DNA of 24,014 bases from an uncultured bacterium (GCA_905214955.1 CAJMON010000053.1:1-24014), one strand, 5' to 3'; shown: positions 1 to 8,509, counted from the stretch's first letter. The notes: generated by a model from the sequence alone, not told the origin. Translations and numbers: made by a program.

Positions 1-3
1 TTA

Positions 4-70
4 AAACCACTCCTGTGCAAGCACATCGTGGTTTCAGGCTTTTGACCCTGGCATCTTAATGATACCAGGG
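4..70. repeat. Two adjacent strong hairpins at the window edge
   Basis: The first hairpin pairs 4-10 with 28-34 (7 bp) and contains TGTGC/GCACA at 14-18 and 21-25. On the minus strand its tip is a CTTG tetraloop. The second pairs 46-51 with 65-70 (CCCTGG/CCAGGG), with a short ATC/GAT inner stem. There is no coding potential. It lies downstream of the DUF1002 gene's terminator, so it is not needed to end that transcript. It looks like an interspersed palindromic repeat cut by the window edge, but a second copy is not visible here. Confidence 0.45.
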
Positions 71-81
71 GACAAAGGTTC

Positions 82-110
82 AAAAAGGAGATGCCCTTTT
101 CAGCATCTCC
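82..110 (-). terminator. Intrinsic terminator of the DUF1002 gene
   Basis: On the minus strand an 8-bp GC-rich stem (GGAGATGC at 103-110 pairing with GCATCTCC at 87-94) is followed by TTTTT (82-86). It lies about 25 bases after the stop codon of the gene at 136-1800. Confidence 0.85.
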
Positions 111-135
111 CTTCTCTTCTAATAACTTCGCTCTA

Positions 136-1800
136 TCAGCCTAAATCCTCTATATCCAGGCTTTCGGTCTCAAAATCCTGGAACTCATCAGCTGCTGCAG
201 TGTCCAGCTCCTCTAATCCTTCCGTCTCTTCTTCCTGCGGAATGTCATAGAGTTTTTCAAAGAATTTCATCACAGATTCATACATCTGTTTCCGTTCTTC
301 TTCACTGTAATCATCAAAGATCTCATCTTTCTGTTTTACAAAGAATTTTTCTAATTCTTCATCCAGATAATTAATCTCGTCGTTGTCCTCATACTTGGCA
401 TCCTCTGCCGGAGTATAATCTTCCGGAACGCCGTCTAACTTCACAGACAGGAAGAGTTTTTCCAGGTATTCGCTGACAATCTTTGCAGTCTCATCATCCA
501 CTGCTACTTTGTACTCTCCGTCTTCATCCACATCAGAGATATTGTAGGTCTTTTCGCAGTATTTTACCAGTTTATCATAGGCATCTTTGTCTTCGGCATC
601 CAGATCTTCCGGTTTGAGGGCTTCTTCCTCCTCACCAAAGTCTTCGGTCTCATCCAGATCATTTGTTTCCTCTGTCAGTTCTGTTTCCGGAATCTCTACC
701 GGGTCTGTTTCCGTTTTCTGAACCTGCTCAGTCTCCGGTGCGATATTCTCCACATACTCTGTCATGCCTTCTGTCTCTGCTCCAAAGTTCTGTGTATCTT
801 CTTCCCAGATTTCTTCACCGGAAATGTCTGTTTCTGTCTCAGCCGGTGCCAGTACTTCTTTTTCATCGGTGGAGCTGGAAACGACATTCTCACCCAATGC
901 GCTGTCATCTACTGCATTTAAAATGTCATCCTGAATTTCTGTCTCCTGCGTGGTATCATCCACCACTTCACCTGGCTGTTCGCTGTCATCTGCATTGGTA
1001 TCGTCTGTGATTTCTTCCCCACTAATGTCAGATACGTTGTCCTCTACCATCTGAAGAGTACCCTTCATCTGGTCATAGTCATAATCTTCACTGGACATCT
1101 TCTCCATAAGGCCTGTCAAAGTCTCGATCTCTTCACTGCTTAAATCCACACCTTTATTTCCAGCTACTTCTTCTACCTTGCTCTGAATCTCTTCCCGATC
1201 CTGCAGGTTCTCACTTAAGACATCCATCTTGGCTTCGTTGACAAGGGCTGTGGCATCACTCTGGCCAATCCGGTCTCCCAGTTCTCCAGTCACCACCAGT
1301 TCTTCGGTAGCCAGATCTTTCTTGGTCTCAGACAGGGTCTCTCCCGTAGCTGATTCATACGCCATCAGAATACCGGTCAGTGCACCGGTACCAGATACCT
1401 GGAAGGGCGCTGCTGCGATCACTTCACAGTTGGTCACACCAGAGGTAGACAAAGTGGATGCAATCATGTTGCAGGTAACCCAGGAAAGGTTCGCTGTCTT
1501 TACGCGGATACCACCGGAATCTGTCGGTTTTACATACGCACAGCTGAAAGTTCTGCTGCCGATCTGCTCCAGAGGTACATAAGAGCTTAAATGCTCTCTC
1601 TCCTGATCGTTGTTGATATACATGACGTTTACATCACTGTACGCCACATTAAAATAACGCATCATCATATCCTTCTGCTGTCCACTTAAATCGACCCCAA
1701 GAGTAACGACCTTCGCAGAATCAGCAAAGGATGTAAATGGAAGGCCCAGTGACAGGCACGCGCCGCACAGCAAAGCTGCTGCCATTTTCTTTCTGCTCAT
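136..1800 (-). CDS. Secreted DUF1002 family protein with acidic C-terminal half
   Basis: A 554-residue protein. Residues 1-27 form a signal peptide: basic start MSRKK, a hydrophobic stretch rich in A, L and C, then TSFADS as the likely cleavage region. No lipobox cysteine, LPxTG motif or further membrane helix is seen, so it should be released or held by charge. Residues about 28-270 match my memory of DUF1002, a domain of unknown function common in clostridial exoproteins. The middle (about 260-410) is low-complexity and rich in E, T and D, and contains the motif DISGEEI twice. The last 140 residues are acidic and helical, with two similar segments of the type YEKLxxxxEKxYxI. The start has AGGAGG just upstream. 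It is monocistronic, with its own terminator. Function is unknown. Confidence 0.8.
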   Translation of the reverse strand: MSRKKMAAALLCGACLSLGLPFTSFADSAKVVTLGVDLSGQQKDMMMRYFNVAYSDVNVMYINNDQEREHLSSYVPLEQIGSRTFSCAYVKPTDSGGIRVKTANLSWVTCNMIASTLSTSGVTNCEVIAAAPFQVSGTGALTGILMAYESATGETLSETKKDLATEELVVTGELGDRIGQSDATALVNEAKMDVLSENLQDREEIQSKVEEVAGNKGVDLSSEEIETLTGLMEKMSSEDYDYDQMKGTLQMVEDNVSDISGEEITDDTNADDSEQPGEVVDDTTQETEIQDDILNAVDDSALGENVVSSSTDEKEVLAPAETETDISGEEIWEEDTQNFGAETEGMTEYVENIAPETEQVQKTETDPVEIPETELTEETNDLDETEDFGEEEEALKPEDLDAEDKDAYDKLVKYCEKTYNISDVDEDGEYKVAVDDETAKIVSEYLEKLFLSVKLDGVPEDYTPAEDAKYEDNDEINYLDEELEKFFVKQKDEIFDDYSEEERKQMYESVMKFFEKLYDIPQEEETEGLEELDTAAADEFQDFETESLDIEDLG

Positions 1801-1855
1801 AATGCTTACTCCTCCTTTACAACACTGGTTTTGTCAGCCAGTTTTCTTTTTTTTT

Positions 1856-1861
1856 ATTTTA
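1856..1861 (-). promoter_or_regulatory. Possible extended -10 element for the DUF1002 gene
   Basis: The minus strand reads TGGTAAAAT, an extended -10 (TGnTAAAAT), about 55 bases before the start codon. No convincing -35 lies at the right distance. A 12-base palindrome AATCTTAAGATT lies just upstream and could be an operator. Assignment is tentative. Confidence 0.35.
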
Positions 1862-1959
1862 CCATATTTCTGTCTGAAATTCCTAGTATAAATCTTAAGA
1901 TTCCTTAAAAAGTATCCCGCCCAGGCGCTTCCACAGCTGCCATCCAGAACTTTCATGGT

Positions 1960-1989
1960 AAAAAGGCAGCACCTCCGCAAAAGTGCTGC
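1960..1989 (-). terminator. Intrinsic terminator after the AGCS symporter gene
   Basis: Minus strand GCAGCAC (1983-1989) pairs with GTGCTGC (1966-1972) around a 10-base loop, and TTTTT (1960-1964) follows. It begins 22 bases after the stop codon of the gene at 2012-3394. Confidence 0.85.
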
Positions 1990-2011
1990 ATTTTTCTCTT
2001 CAAATCTGCAT

Positions 2012-3394
2012 TTATTTGTCTACCACAGGAATGGTATCTTCACATTTTTTATCCAGATCATTTATGTATTTGTCAGTTTCTTTTACGATCACACCAGAAA
2101 GCAGCAGAATTGCCACCAGGTTCGGAATGGCCATCAACGCATTCAGCGTATCCGCTACAGTCCATACCAGGTCCAGTGCAACCACCGGTGCAAGCACTGC
2201 CACTGCCACATACAGCACGCGGTAAGGAATCAGGCCCTTTTTCCCTATAAAATATTCCACACATCGCTCACCATAATAAGACCATCCAAGAACAGTAGAA
2301 TATGCAAAAGAAATCATGCCTACTACCAGGATCACCGGTCCGATCACCGGGATCTGGTCAAATGCCAGAGTTGTTAAAATGCCGCCGTCTGTAATCCGTC
2401 CCATATCAATGGACGGGTTTTTCATAATGCTGGATACCAGAACCAGTCCGGTCATTAAGCAGACTACAACCGTATCCCAGAAAGTTCCTGTAGAAGATAC
2501 CAGTGCCTGACGCACCGGGTTTCTTGTCTGAGCTGCTGCAGCTGCGATAGGAGCAGAACCCATACCGGATTCATTGGAAAACAGTCCCCTTGCAATTCCA
2601 TAACGCATTGCCATCATAATTCCGCTTCCTACCAGTCCGCCTGCTGCTGCACCAGGCTGGAATGCCAGTGTACAGATGGTTTTTACTGCGGGCCATAAGA
2701 AGTCCCGGTTGATCACCAGAATAATGATACATCCGACCACATAAAATGCTGCCATAAACGGAACCAGTTTCTCACAGACTCTTGCAATAGACTGGATGCC
2801 GCCGAAAATAACCAGTGCTGTCAGAGCTGCAACCACAACACCTACTACCCACTCCGGTACACCTAAATTTGCCTTACATACCGTTGCAATGGCGTTTACC
2901 TGGGTTGCGCAGCCGATTCCAAAAGAAGCAAATGCTCCAAAAAATGCAAACAGGAGAGCCAGCCATTTCATATGAAGTCCACGTTCCAGAGCGTACATGG
3001 CACCGCCCTGCATACGTCCATCTTTTGTCTTTACCCGGTACTTTACAGCAATCAGAGATTCTGAATACTTTGTTGCAATTCCAAATACACCAGTCAGCCA
3101 GCACCACAGCACTGCTCCAGGACCGCCAAGTGCGATTGCCGTTCCCACACCGATGATATTTCCGGTTCCGATGGTGGAAGCCAGAGCCGTTGCCAATGCT
3201 CCAAACTGGCTGACTTCTCCTTCAGCTCCTGGATCTCTGGTAACGGAAAGCTTGATTGCGGTGCCTAGTTTTCTCTGAATCCCTTTTGTCCGGATGGTCA
3301 TGAAAATATGCGTTCCCAGAAGCAGAATAATCATCGGCCAGCTCCAGATCCATTTGTTTGAGATGTTGATAAAAGATACAACTGCATGTAACAT
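2012..3394 (-). CDS. Sodium:alanine/glycine symporter, AGCS family
   Basis: A 460-residue, strongly hydrophobic protein with about ten membrane segments. The N-terminal third carries the AGCS core: the segment FGALATALASTIGTGNIIGV, then GGPGAVLW and a KYSESLIAVKYR segment. This family imports alanine, glycine or related small amino acids with sodium. The exact substrate cannot be read from sequence. Length fits the family (440-490). The ATG has GGAAGGAG 8 bases upstream. It is transcribed alone, from a promoter at 3575-3603 through a structured leader, to a terminator at 1960-1989. It has no operon partners. Confidence 0.92.
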   Translation of the reverse strand: MLHAVVSFINISNKWIWSWPMIILLLGTHIFMTIRTKGIQRKLGTAIKLSVTRDPGAEGEVSQFGALATALASTIGTGNIIGVGTAIALGGPGAVLWCWLTGVFGIATKYSESLIAVKYRVKTKDGRMQGGAMYALERGLHMKWLALLFAFFGAFASFGIGCATQVNAIATVCKANLGVPEWVVGVVVAALTALVIFGGIQSIARVCEKLVPFMAAFYVVGCIIILVINRDFLWPAVKTICTLAFQPGAAAGGLVGSGIMMAMRYGIARGLFSNESGMGSAPIAAAAAQTRNPVRQALVSSTGTFWDTVVVCLMTGLVLVSSIMKNPSIDMGRITDGGILTTLAFDQIPVIGPVILVVGMISFAYSTVLGWSYYGERCVEYFIGKKGLIPYRVLYVAVAVLAPVVALDLVWTVADTLNALMAIPNLVAILLLSGVIVKETDKYINDLDKKCEDTIPVVDK

Positions 3395-3399
3395 AACTT

Positions 3400-3570
3400 T
3401 TTCTCCTTCCTTTTTTCACTCTTTTTGCAGTTCTCGCAGATCCGTACCATCTGCCCTGCCAAATGGGCAGGCAGTCATCTTCTGTGACTGGTTTTCTGCA
3501 CAAAACAAAGCACAGGAAGATGCAGCACGGATCTACCGTGCACACACCTCCCTGTGCTCTGCTTTATTGC
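3400..3570 (-). promoter_or_regulatory. Structured 5' leader of the AGCS symporter mRNA with alternative pairings
   Basis: The leader from the predicted start (about 3568) to the ATG (3394) is about 170 bases. AGCACAGG (3551-3558) pairs with CCTGTGCT (3509-3516), enclosing GCACGG/CCGTGC (3536-3541 with 3525-3530). A second hairpin lies at 3451-3474 (CTGCC/GGCAG type). The segment 3527-3534 in the first hairpin is also perfectly complementary over 8 bases to 3438-3445, near the ribosome binding site, which would open the first hairpin. Glycine riboswitches often precede AGCS genes, but the conserved glycine core is not visible. The ligand is unknown. Confidence 0.45.
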
Positions 3571-3574
3571 TTTT

Positions 3575-3603
3575 ATCGTACCGCATTTTTTCCAGAATAG
3601 CAA
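3575..3603 (-). promoter_or_regulatory. Promoter of the AGCS symporter gene
   Basis: Minus strand TTGCTA (3598-3603), a 17-base spacer, and TACGAT (3575-3580). This fits a housekeeping sigma factor and would start the leader RNA near 3568. Confidence 0.6.
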
Positions 3604-3689
3604 GCAGAAATACCGTTATTTTCTTAACATGATCATGGGTATGCGAAGCACACAGCAATCCCTATAATCATGTTTTTCTTCATCCGATT

Positions 3690-4193
3690 TTAGAATTTCC
3701 GAATCTCATCCTGGCTGTCATCCGTGGTCTTTTTAATCTTTTTGATCACCACATAGTATCCATAGTTTTCGTTTACCTGAATGTAAACCCGGTCCCCTTC
3801 TTTTTTTCCAAGAATAGCTTTTCCAATGGGAGACTCTGTGCTGATCATGTTTTTCAGAGAATTCCCCCTGATGGAAGTTACCAGACGGTACTCCTCTGTC
3901 AGGTCGTCCTCTTCAAAATACAGATCTACGGTATTGTTTAACCCTACTTCATCCTCTTTGGACTCATCTGAGATCACCTGGGCGGTTTTCAGCATCCTCT
4001 CCAGATAACGGATTCTGCTCTCATTTTTATTTTTATCTTTCTTCGCAGCATAATATTCGAAATTTTCACTTAAATCTCCCTGCGCCCTGGCTTCTTTGAC
4101 CGCCTCAATGGCCTCTTTTCTCACAACCAGTTTCCGATAGTCAATCTCTTCCTGAATCTTTTCCACATCACTTTTTGTTAATTTTTCACCCAT
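3690..4193 (-). CDS. greA: GreA/GreB-type transcript cleavage factor
   Basis: The protein has 167 residues from the chosen start. Gre factors enter the RNA polymerase secondary channel and stimulate cleavage of backtracked RNA. The N-terminal coiled coil carries the diagnostic ARAQGDLSENFEYYAAK segment with the acidic D and E at the hairpin tip. The C-terminal FKBP-like domain includes SPIGKAILGKKEGD. The frame is open to a GTG at 4217, but the ATG at 4193 has AAGGA about 10 bases upstream and gives the usual family start and length, so it is preferred. It ends with IRKF. It is separated from the MATE gene by a 190-base structured region, which suggests independent control. Confidence 0.9.
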   Translation of the reverse strand: MGEKLTKSDVEKIQEEIDYRKLVVRKEAIEAVKEARAQGDLSENFEYYAAKKDKNKNESRIRYLERMLKTAQVISDESKEDEVGLNNTVDLYFEEDDLTEEYRLVTSIRGNSLKNMISTESPIGKAILGKKEGDRVYIQVNENYGYYVVIKKIKKTTDDSQDEIRKF

Positions 4194-4217
4194 CTTGATC
4201 ATTTCCTTTTCTGTCAC

Positions 4218-4408
4218 TCTTTTTGTTTCAACTCACAGTCGGTATTTACGGAGTCTGACACGCCGGGATGATCCTGACTGTAGTTAAACCTCATGTCAGC
4301 AGGGGATACCGATCTCTCTCCGCCCACCGCTGCCGTTTAGGTTTCTTTTACAATTCATCTCACTACCTGAAGAGGTAGGAGAATTCTTGCTAGACTTTGT
4401 TAAAAGTC
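4218..4408 (-). other. Structured or repeated element in the greA leader
   Basis: Read on the minus strand, several helices follow each other. GACTTT/AAAGTC lies at 4393-4408. A composite hairpin follows with CTC-CTACCT over AGGTAG-T-GAG around a CTTC loop, closed by AATT pairs (about 4346-4386). A larger arm is closed by AAACCT/AGGTTT, with CAGC/GCTG inside. Last is a 10-bp stem AACTACAGTC with GACTGT(G)AGTT (about 4230-4284). The same stretch can also encode a short peptide beginning MRFNYSQDHPGVSD and ending KQKE, with no clear ribosome binding site. It could be a leader RNA for greA, a small RNA or a repeat remnant. No known riboswitch core was recognised. Confidence 0.4.
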
Positions 4409-4410
4409 AT

Positions 4411-5754
4411 TTATGCCAGCACATGATGCTCTGCCCATTTTCCGCTGCGGTATCTGATTGTGAAAATTAAAGAACGAACTGCCCAGTCTGCAAACATGCC
4501 GATCCACACTGCCATCGGCCCAAAGTGAAACTGGCGCACTAAAAGGACGCAGAGGCTGACCCGGAATAGCCACATGGTAGCACAGGAAGTCAGCATGGAA
4601 AATTTTACATCGCCGGCTGCCCGCATTCCATAGGCCGGCACAAAGGAGCCCACCCAGAAAATTGGCTTCACCACGGTAATCGCAACGACCATCTGAAAGC
4701 ACATCTTTGCGCTCTCTTCTTCCATCCCACCCAACAGGGTAATTGGCTTTGTCAGGGCAAAGACTGCCAGACAGCTGATTACAATGGCGATTTCTCCATA
4801 GCCGCTTAACTTCTTGATATAGTAAGCAGCTTCGTCTTTCCGTCCTGCTCCCATACACTCCCCTACCACGTTCATCAGGCCGATGCCAATTCCTACACCG
4901 GCAACTCCATTCACACTCTCCAGGATGTTGGCCATGGCCTGGGCGGCAATGGCTGTGGTACCCATGGTGGATACGGTGGACTGGATCGCCAGTTTGCCAA
5001 ACTGAAACATGCTGTTCTCAATTCCAGAAGGCACGCCTAAATTCAGGACTCTCTTGATCATCGGCCAGTCCGGACGGATTTTTCCATAATTTCTGACTGA
5101 AATCTCCAGCTTCCGGCTCCGCAGACATGTCATGACCACCACTGCGCAGAAGACACGAGACGCCAGTGTGGCAATGGCCGCACCCGTCACACCCATGCCA
5201 AAGCCCCAGATCAGCACCGCATTTCCTCCAATATTCAGTCCGTTAGAAATCACAGAAATTACCATGGGCGTTCTGGTATTTTCCTGAGCACGGAAAATGG
5301 ATGCTCCTGCGTCATACAGTGCAATAAACGGGAAGGAAATGCTGGTATACAAAAAATACGTCAGGGATGCCTGCATAACACTGTCTTCCACACTGCCGAA
5401 AATCAGGCGCAGCATGGGTCCTTTCAGAGTCAGACAGACCGTCATCAGAACCACTGCGATGGAGGTCACCACCAGCAGCACCTGCCTGGCTGCCTGATTG
5501 GCCCCCTTTTCATCGTGGCTTCCTTTGTAATGGGAGCACAGAATGGTGCCTCCTGCTGCCAGTGCAGAAAACGCCTGGATCACAAGGATATTGATGGAGT
5601 CCACTAGGGAAACCGCAGAAATTGCTGCAGATCCCACATTGCTCACCATGATGGTATCCGCGGTTCCCATAAGGGAATTCAAAAGCTGCTCAATAATCAG
5701 CGGAAACAGAAGCTTTTTTAAATCCTGGCCGCTAAAAAGATGCTGTCGTTCCAT
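4411..5754 (-). CDS. MATE family multidrug/cation exporter
   Basis: The protein has 447 residues from the chosen start, with about twelve membrane helices in two similar halves. The N-terminal half has the MATE pattern: a helix ending QLLNSLMGTADTIMVSNVG, then SAVSLVDSINIL. The second half repeats the arrangement (MATE-type GIENSMFQFGKLAIQSTVS). The family exports cationic drugs and metabolites using sodium or proton gradients. The frame opens at 5826, but the ATG at 5754 is preferred: it lies 4 bases after the upstream stop and has AGGA about 13 bases before it. It is the third gene of an operon with the HTH gene and the GTPase-endonuclease fusion. It may remove a compound that acts on the ribosome, but this is inference. 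Confidence 0.9.
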   Translation of the reverse strand: MERQHLFSGQDLKKLLFPLIIEQLLNSLMGTADTIMVSNVGSAAISAVSLVDSINILVIQAFSALAAGGTILCSHYKGSHDEKGANQAARQVLLVVTSIAVVLMTVCLTLKGPMLRLIFGSVEDSVMQASLTYFLYTSISFPFIALYDAGASIFRAQENTRTPMVISVISNGLNIGGNAVLIWGFGMGVTGAAIATLASRVFCAVVVMTCLRSRKLEISVRNYGKIRPDWPMIKRVLNLGVPSGIENSMFQFGKLAIQSTVSTMGTTAIAAQAMANILESVNGVAGVGIGIGLMNVVGECMGAGRKDEAAYYIKKLSGYGEIAIVISCLAVFALTKPITLLGGMEEESAKMCFQMVVAITVVKPIFWVGSFVPAYGMRAAGDVKFSMLTSCATMWLFRVSLCVLLVRQFHFGPMAVWIGMFADWAVRSLIFTIRYRSGKWAEHHVLA

Positions 5755-5758
5755 AGTG

Positions 5759-8509
5759 CTATTTTTTCCTGTCCCTTTCCTTTGTAAGGTTTCTGTTTTT
5801 CTCTTCTGGCTTTTCGATTTCTCCACGCCGGATTTTTTCCATATAGTCAGCAGTCTCCTGATCCAGATGTTCCAGAAGGTAGCTCTTTCCCTTGGGCTGT
5901 TCTTCCAGATAACTGCTTCTCAGTTCTTTTCTGCTCTGTTCAATCTCTTCTTTCAGCCCTCTGGCAGAAAGTCTCCGGCAGCCCTGTCCTAAGATAATCA
6001 CCTGCTCCAGGCTGTCTGAGGTGGCAACTGTCACAGAGGCTTTTCTTCCGATGGCATGGGCCGTCTTCTCAATGTACTGGTCTGCTGTCTCTGCCTCTTT
6101 TGTGTAAACCACATAGATATTGTGATAGCGCAGGATCTCTTCCCTGTGCCCCTGTACTTTGTAGGCATCAAAGACCAGAATCAGCGTACATTTCCGATAT
6201 CCCTGATAATCACATAGAATATCCATCAGCTTTGATCTGGCTCCATCAATGGTGGTCTTTGACAGCTCGTTTAACTCTTCCCAGGCAAAAATAATGTTGT
6301 ACCCATCCACCAGCAGATACTCTTCTGCCGGTTTTGAGCCCGTTTTAGGACGTTTGTACTCTGTCTCTTTCACAGGCGCTTTCTTTTCCCTGCCAAGAGA
6401 AGTGCCCCCCTGCGGGAGATTTCTGCGGATAGGGCCATACGTCCTGGTAAAAATCTCTTCTAGTTCTTTTTCGTCGTATACAACCCCTGCAGTTTTCCTG
6501 GAAACCGCAGCTTCTTCCGGTTCATCCAGTTCTTCCAGCTCTTCTTCGCCCAGATCCAGCTGCAGATGCATATAATCTTCTACCCGGTACCAAGGAACGG
6601 AAAATCCCACGCCATGCGCACAGAAGACAGATCCGGTGGGGTTCTCCAGATCTTTTTCCGAATCGTAGCCGATGGCTTCTTCCACTTCCGCTGCATTGTG
6701 GCATGGCTCATAACCCCGGACAGTGCAGGTAAGCCTTCCCATTCCTCTGGTATAGGAAACCACCTGGCTTTGATACTCCCGCATACAGGCTACCGGTGCC
6801 GATCCGGTAAGTACTGCCGTATCTCCTTCCGTAACTGGAAGATCAAAGCGTCCCTGCATCTGCTGCACATCAGACATTGCACGCCCGATACAGTCTGCCG
6901 GAAGCTCCAGCCGAAAATCATACCAGGGTTCTAACAACACACATCTGGCTTTTTTTAATCCCTGGCGCACTGCCCGGTAAGTTGCCTGGCGGAAATCACC
7001 GCCCTCTGTGTGTTTCTGATGTGCCCTTCCGGCAGCCAGTGTAATCTTCATATCTGTAATGGCAGAGCCTGTCAGCACACCCGGATGCTCCCGCTCTCCA
7101 AGGTGTGTAAGAATCAGCCGCTGCCAGTTCCGGTCCAGAACATCTTCACTGCAGGAGGTGGCAAAGGTCAGGCCGCTGCCCGCAGGGGCAGGCTCCATCC
7201 ACAAATGCACTTCTGCATAGTGGCGCAGCGGTTCAAAGTGCCCCACGCCTTCCACCGGCTCCTGAATGGTCTCCTTATAAACAATGCTGCCAGAGCCAAA
7301 AGAAATCTCCACTCCAAACCGCTCTTTGATCAGACTCTTTAAAATCTCCGTCTGCACTTCTCCCATGAGCTTAGCGTGAATCTCTCCCAGATGCTCATCC
7401 CACACGATGTGCAGTTCTGGCTCTTCCTCTTCCAGCATTTTCAAATTTTTCAGCATCTTATGGACATCACAGCCCTCTGGCAGACAGATCTGGTAGGACA
7501 ATACCGGCTCCAGCATGGGCATCCGTGTTTCTTTTTCTGCTCCCAACCCTTCCCCAGGACTGGTATAGTTCAGCCCGGTAAGCGCACACACCATCCCGGC
7601 CTGTGCTTCGTTCACCGTCTCATAACGGGCACCTGCATATACCCGGATCTGATTGACTTTTTCTTCCCAGAGTTCTCCTTCTTCGTCTGTCAGGCTTTCT
7701 TTCTTGAGCCCGCTTAAAAGGTCTTTGACTTTCAGGACTCCTCCCGTGATCTTGACATACGTTAACCGGTTTCCCTGGTCATCTCTGGCAATCTTATAGA
7801 CTCTGGCTGCAAACTCCTGTCCATAGGAAGGCTCCCTGGTATACTTCTCCAGCCCCTCCAGAAATTCCTGAACACCGGTGAGCTTCAGCGCAGACCCAAA
7901 ATAACATGGAAAAACTTTCCGCTCAGATACCAGTTCTGCAATGGTATTCTCCGGAAGACTGCCCTTTTCTAAATACCATTCCATGGCCGCCTCATCACAG
8001 ACTGCCACATTCTCCATCCACTCGTCCAGTGCCTGATCCGTTGTAAAATCTACACAGTTTCCGCTTAAGCGGTTTTTCAATTCCGCCAGCACGCGCGCAC
8101 GATCCGTGCCATTCTGATCCATCTTGTTGATAAACAGAAATACCGGAATCTGATACCTTTCCAGAAGTTTCCATACCGTCTGTGTGTGACCCTGAACGCC
8201 GTCCGCCCCACTGATCACCAGCACTGCATAATCCAGCACCTGAAGTGTCCGCTCCATCTCCGCGGAAAAGTCCACATGTCCCGGAGTGTCTAGAAATGTC
8301 AGCGCCGTATCCCCCAGATGAATCCGGGCCTGTTTTGAAAAAATCGTAATCCCTCTGGCCCGCTCCAGCTCATAGTTATCCAGAAAAGTGTCCTGATTGT
8401 CTACCCGTCCAAGCTTTCTGATCGCGCCGCTTAAATACAGCATACTCTCCGAAAGGGTGGTCTTTCCTGCATCGACATGAGCCAGAATGCCTGCTGTCAG
8501 CCGCTTCAT
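5759..8509 (-). CDS. Tet(M)-like translational GTPase fused to a Rae1/YacP (NYN) ribonuclease
   Basis: A 916-residue two-part protein. Residues 1-650 align by eye along the whole length of ribosomal protection proteins and EF-G: G1 AHVDAGKTT (10-18), G3 DTPGH (74-78), G4 NKMD (128-131), a GSA G5-type motif (205-207), and domains II-V ending near residue 600. The tip that displaces tetracycline in Tet(M) (YSPVS) is replaced by an HQKHTEGGDF-type loop (498-506), so resistance to tetracycline is uncertain. After an acidic linker (about 653-730), residues 731-895 match Rae1/YacP: VDGYN (734-738), VFDAYK (780-783 region), TKEAETADQYIE, VATSD (828-832) and the C-terminal RRGEIE. Rae1 cuts mRNA in the ribosomal A site. 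The start overlaps the HTH gene by ATGA. Confidence 0.9.
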   Translation of the reverse strand: MKRLTAGILAHVDAGKTTLSESMLYLSGAIRKLGRVDNQDTFLDNYELERARGITIFSKQARIHLGDTALTFLDTPGHVDFSAEMERTLQVLDYAVLVISGADGVQGHTQTVWKLLERYQIPVFLFINKMDQNGTDRARVLAELKNRLSGNCVDFTTDQALDEWMENVAVCDEAAMEWYLEKGSLPENTIAELVSERKVFPCYFGSALKLTGVQEFLEGLEKYTREPSYGQEFAARVYKIARDDQGNRLTYVKITGGVLKVKDLLSGLKKESLTDEEGELWEEKVNQIRVYAGARYETVNEAQAGMVCALTGLNYTSPGEGLGAEKETRMPMLEPVLSYQICLPEGCDVHKMLKNLKMLEEEEPELHIVWDEHLGEIHAKLMGEVQTEILKSLIKERFGVEISFGSGSIVYKETIQEPVEGVGHFEPLRHYAEVHLWMEPAPAGSGLTFATSCSEDVLDRNWQRLILTHLGEREHPGVLTGSAITDMKITLAAGRAHQKHTEGGDFRQATYRAVRQGLKKARCVLLEPWYDFRLELPADCIGRAMSDVQQMQGRFDLPVTEGDTAVLTGSAPVACMREYQSQVVSYTRGMGRLTCTVRGYEPCHNAAEVEEAIGYDSEKDLENPTGSVFCAHGVGFSVPWYRVEDYMHLQLDLGEEELEELDEPEEAAVSRKTAGVVYDEKELEEIFTRTYGPIRRNLPQGGTSLGREKKAPVKETEYKRPKTGSKPAEEYLLVDGYNIIFAWEELNELSKTTIDGARSKLMDILCDYQGYRKCTLILVFDAYKVQGHREEILRYHNIYVVYTKEAETADQYIEKTAHAIGRKASVTVATSDSLEQVIILGQGCRRLSARGLKEEIEQSRKELRSSYLEEQPKGKSYLLEHLDQETADYMEKIRRGEIEKPEEKNRNLTKERDRKK

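Noticed and set aside
59..250. Plus-strand frames throughout, such as 59-250, 12777-13463 and 20931-21515
   Set aside because: They lie opposite well-supported minus-strand genes, have no ribosome binding site and read as low-quality protein.
3400..3570. Glycine riboswitch or T-box in front of the AGCS gene
   Set aside because: Neither the conserved glycine-aptamer core nor the T-box GGTGG sequence is present.
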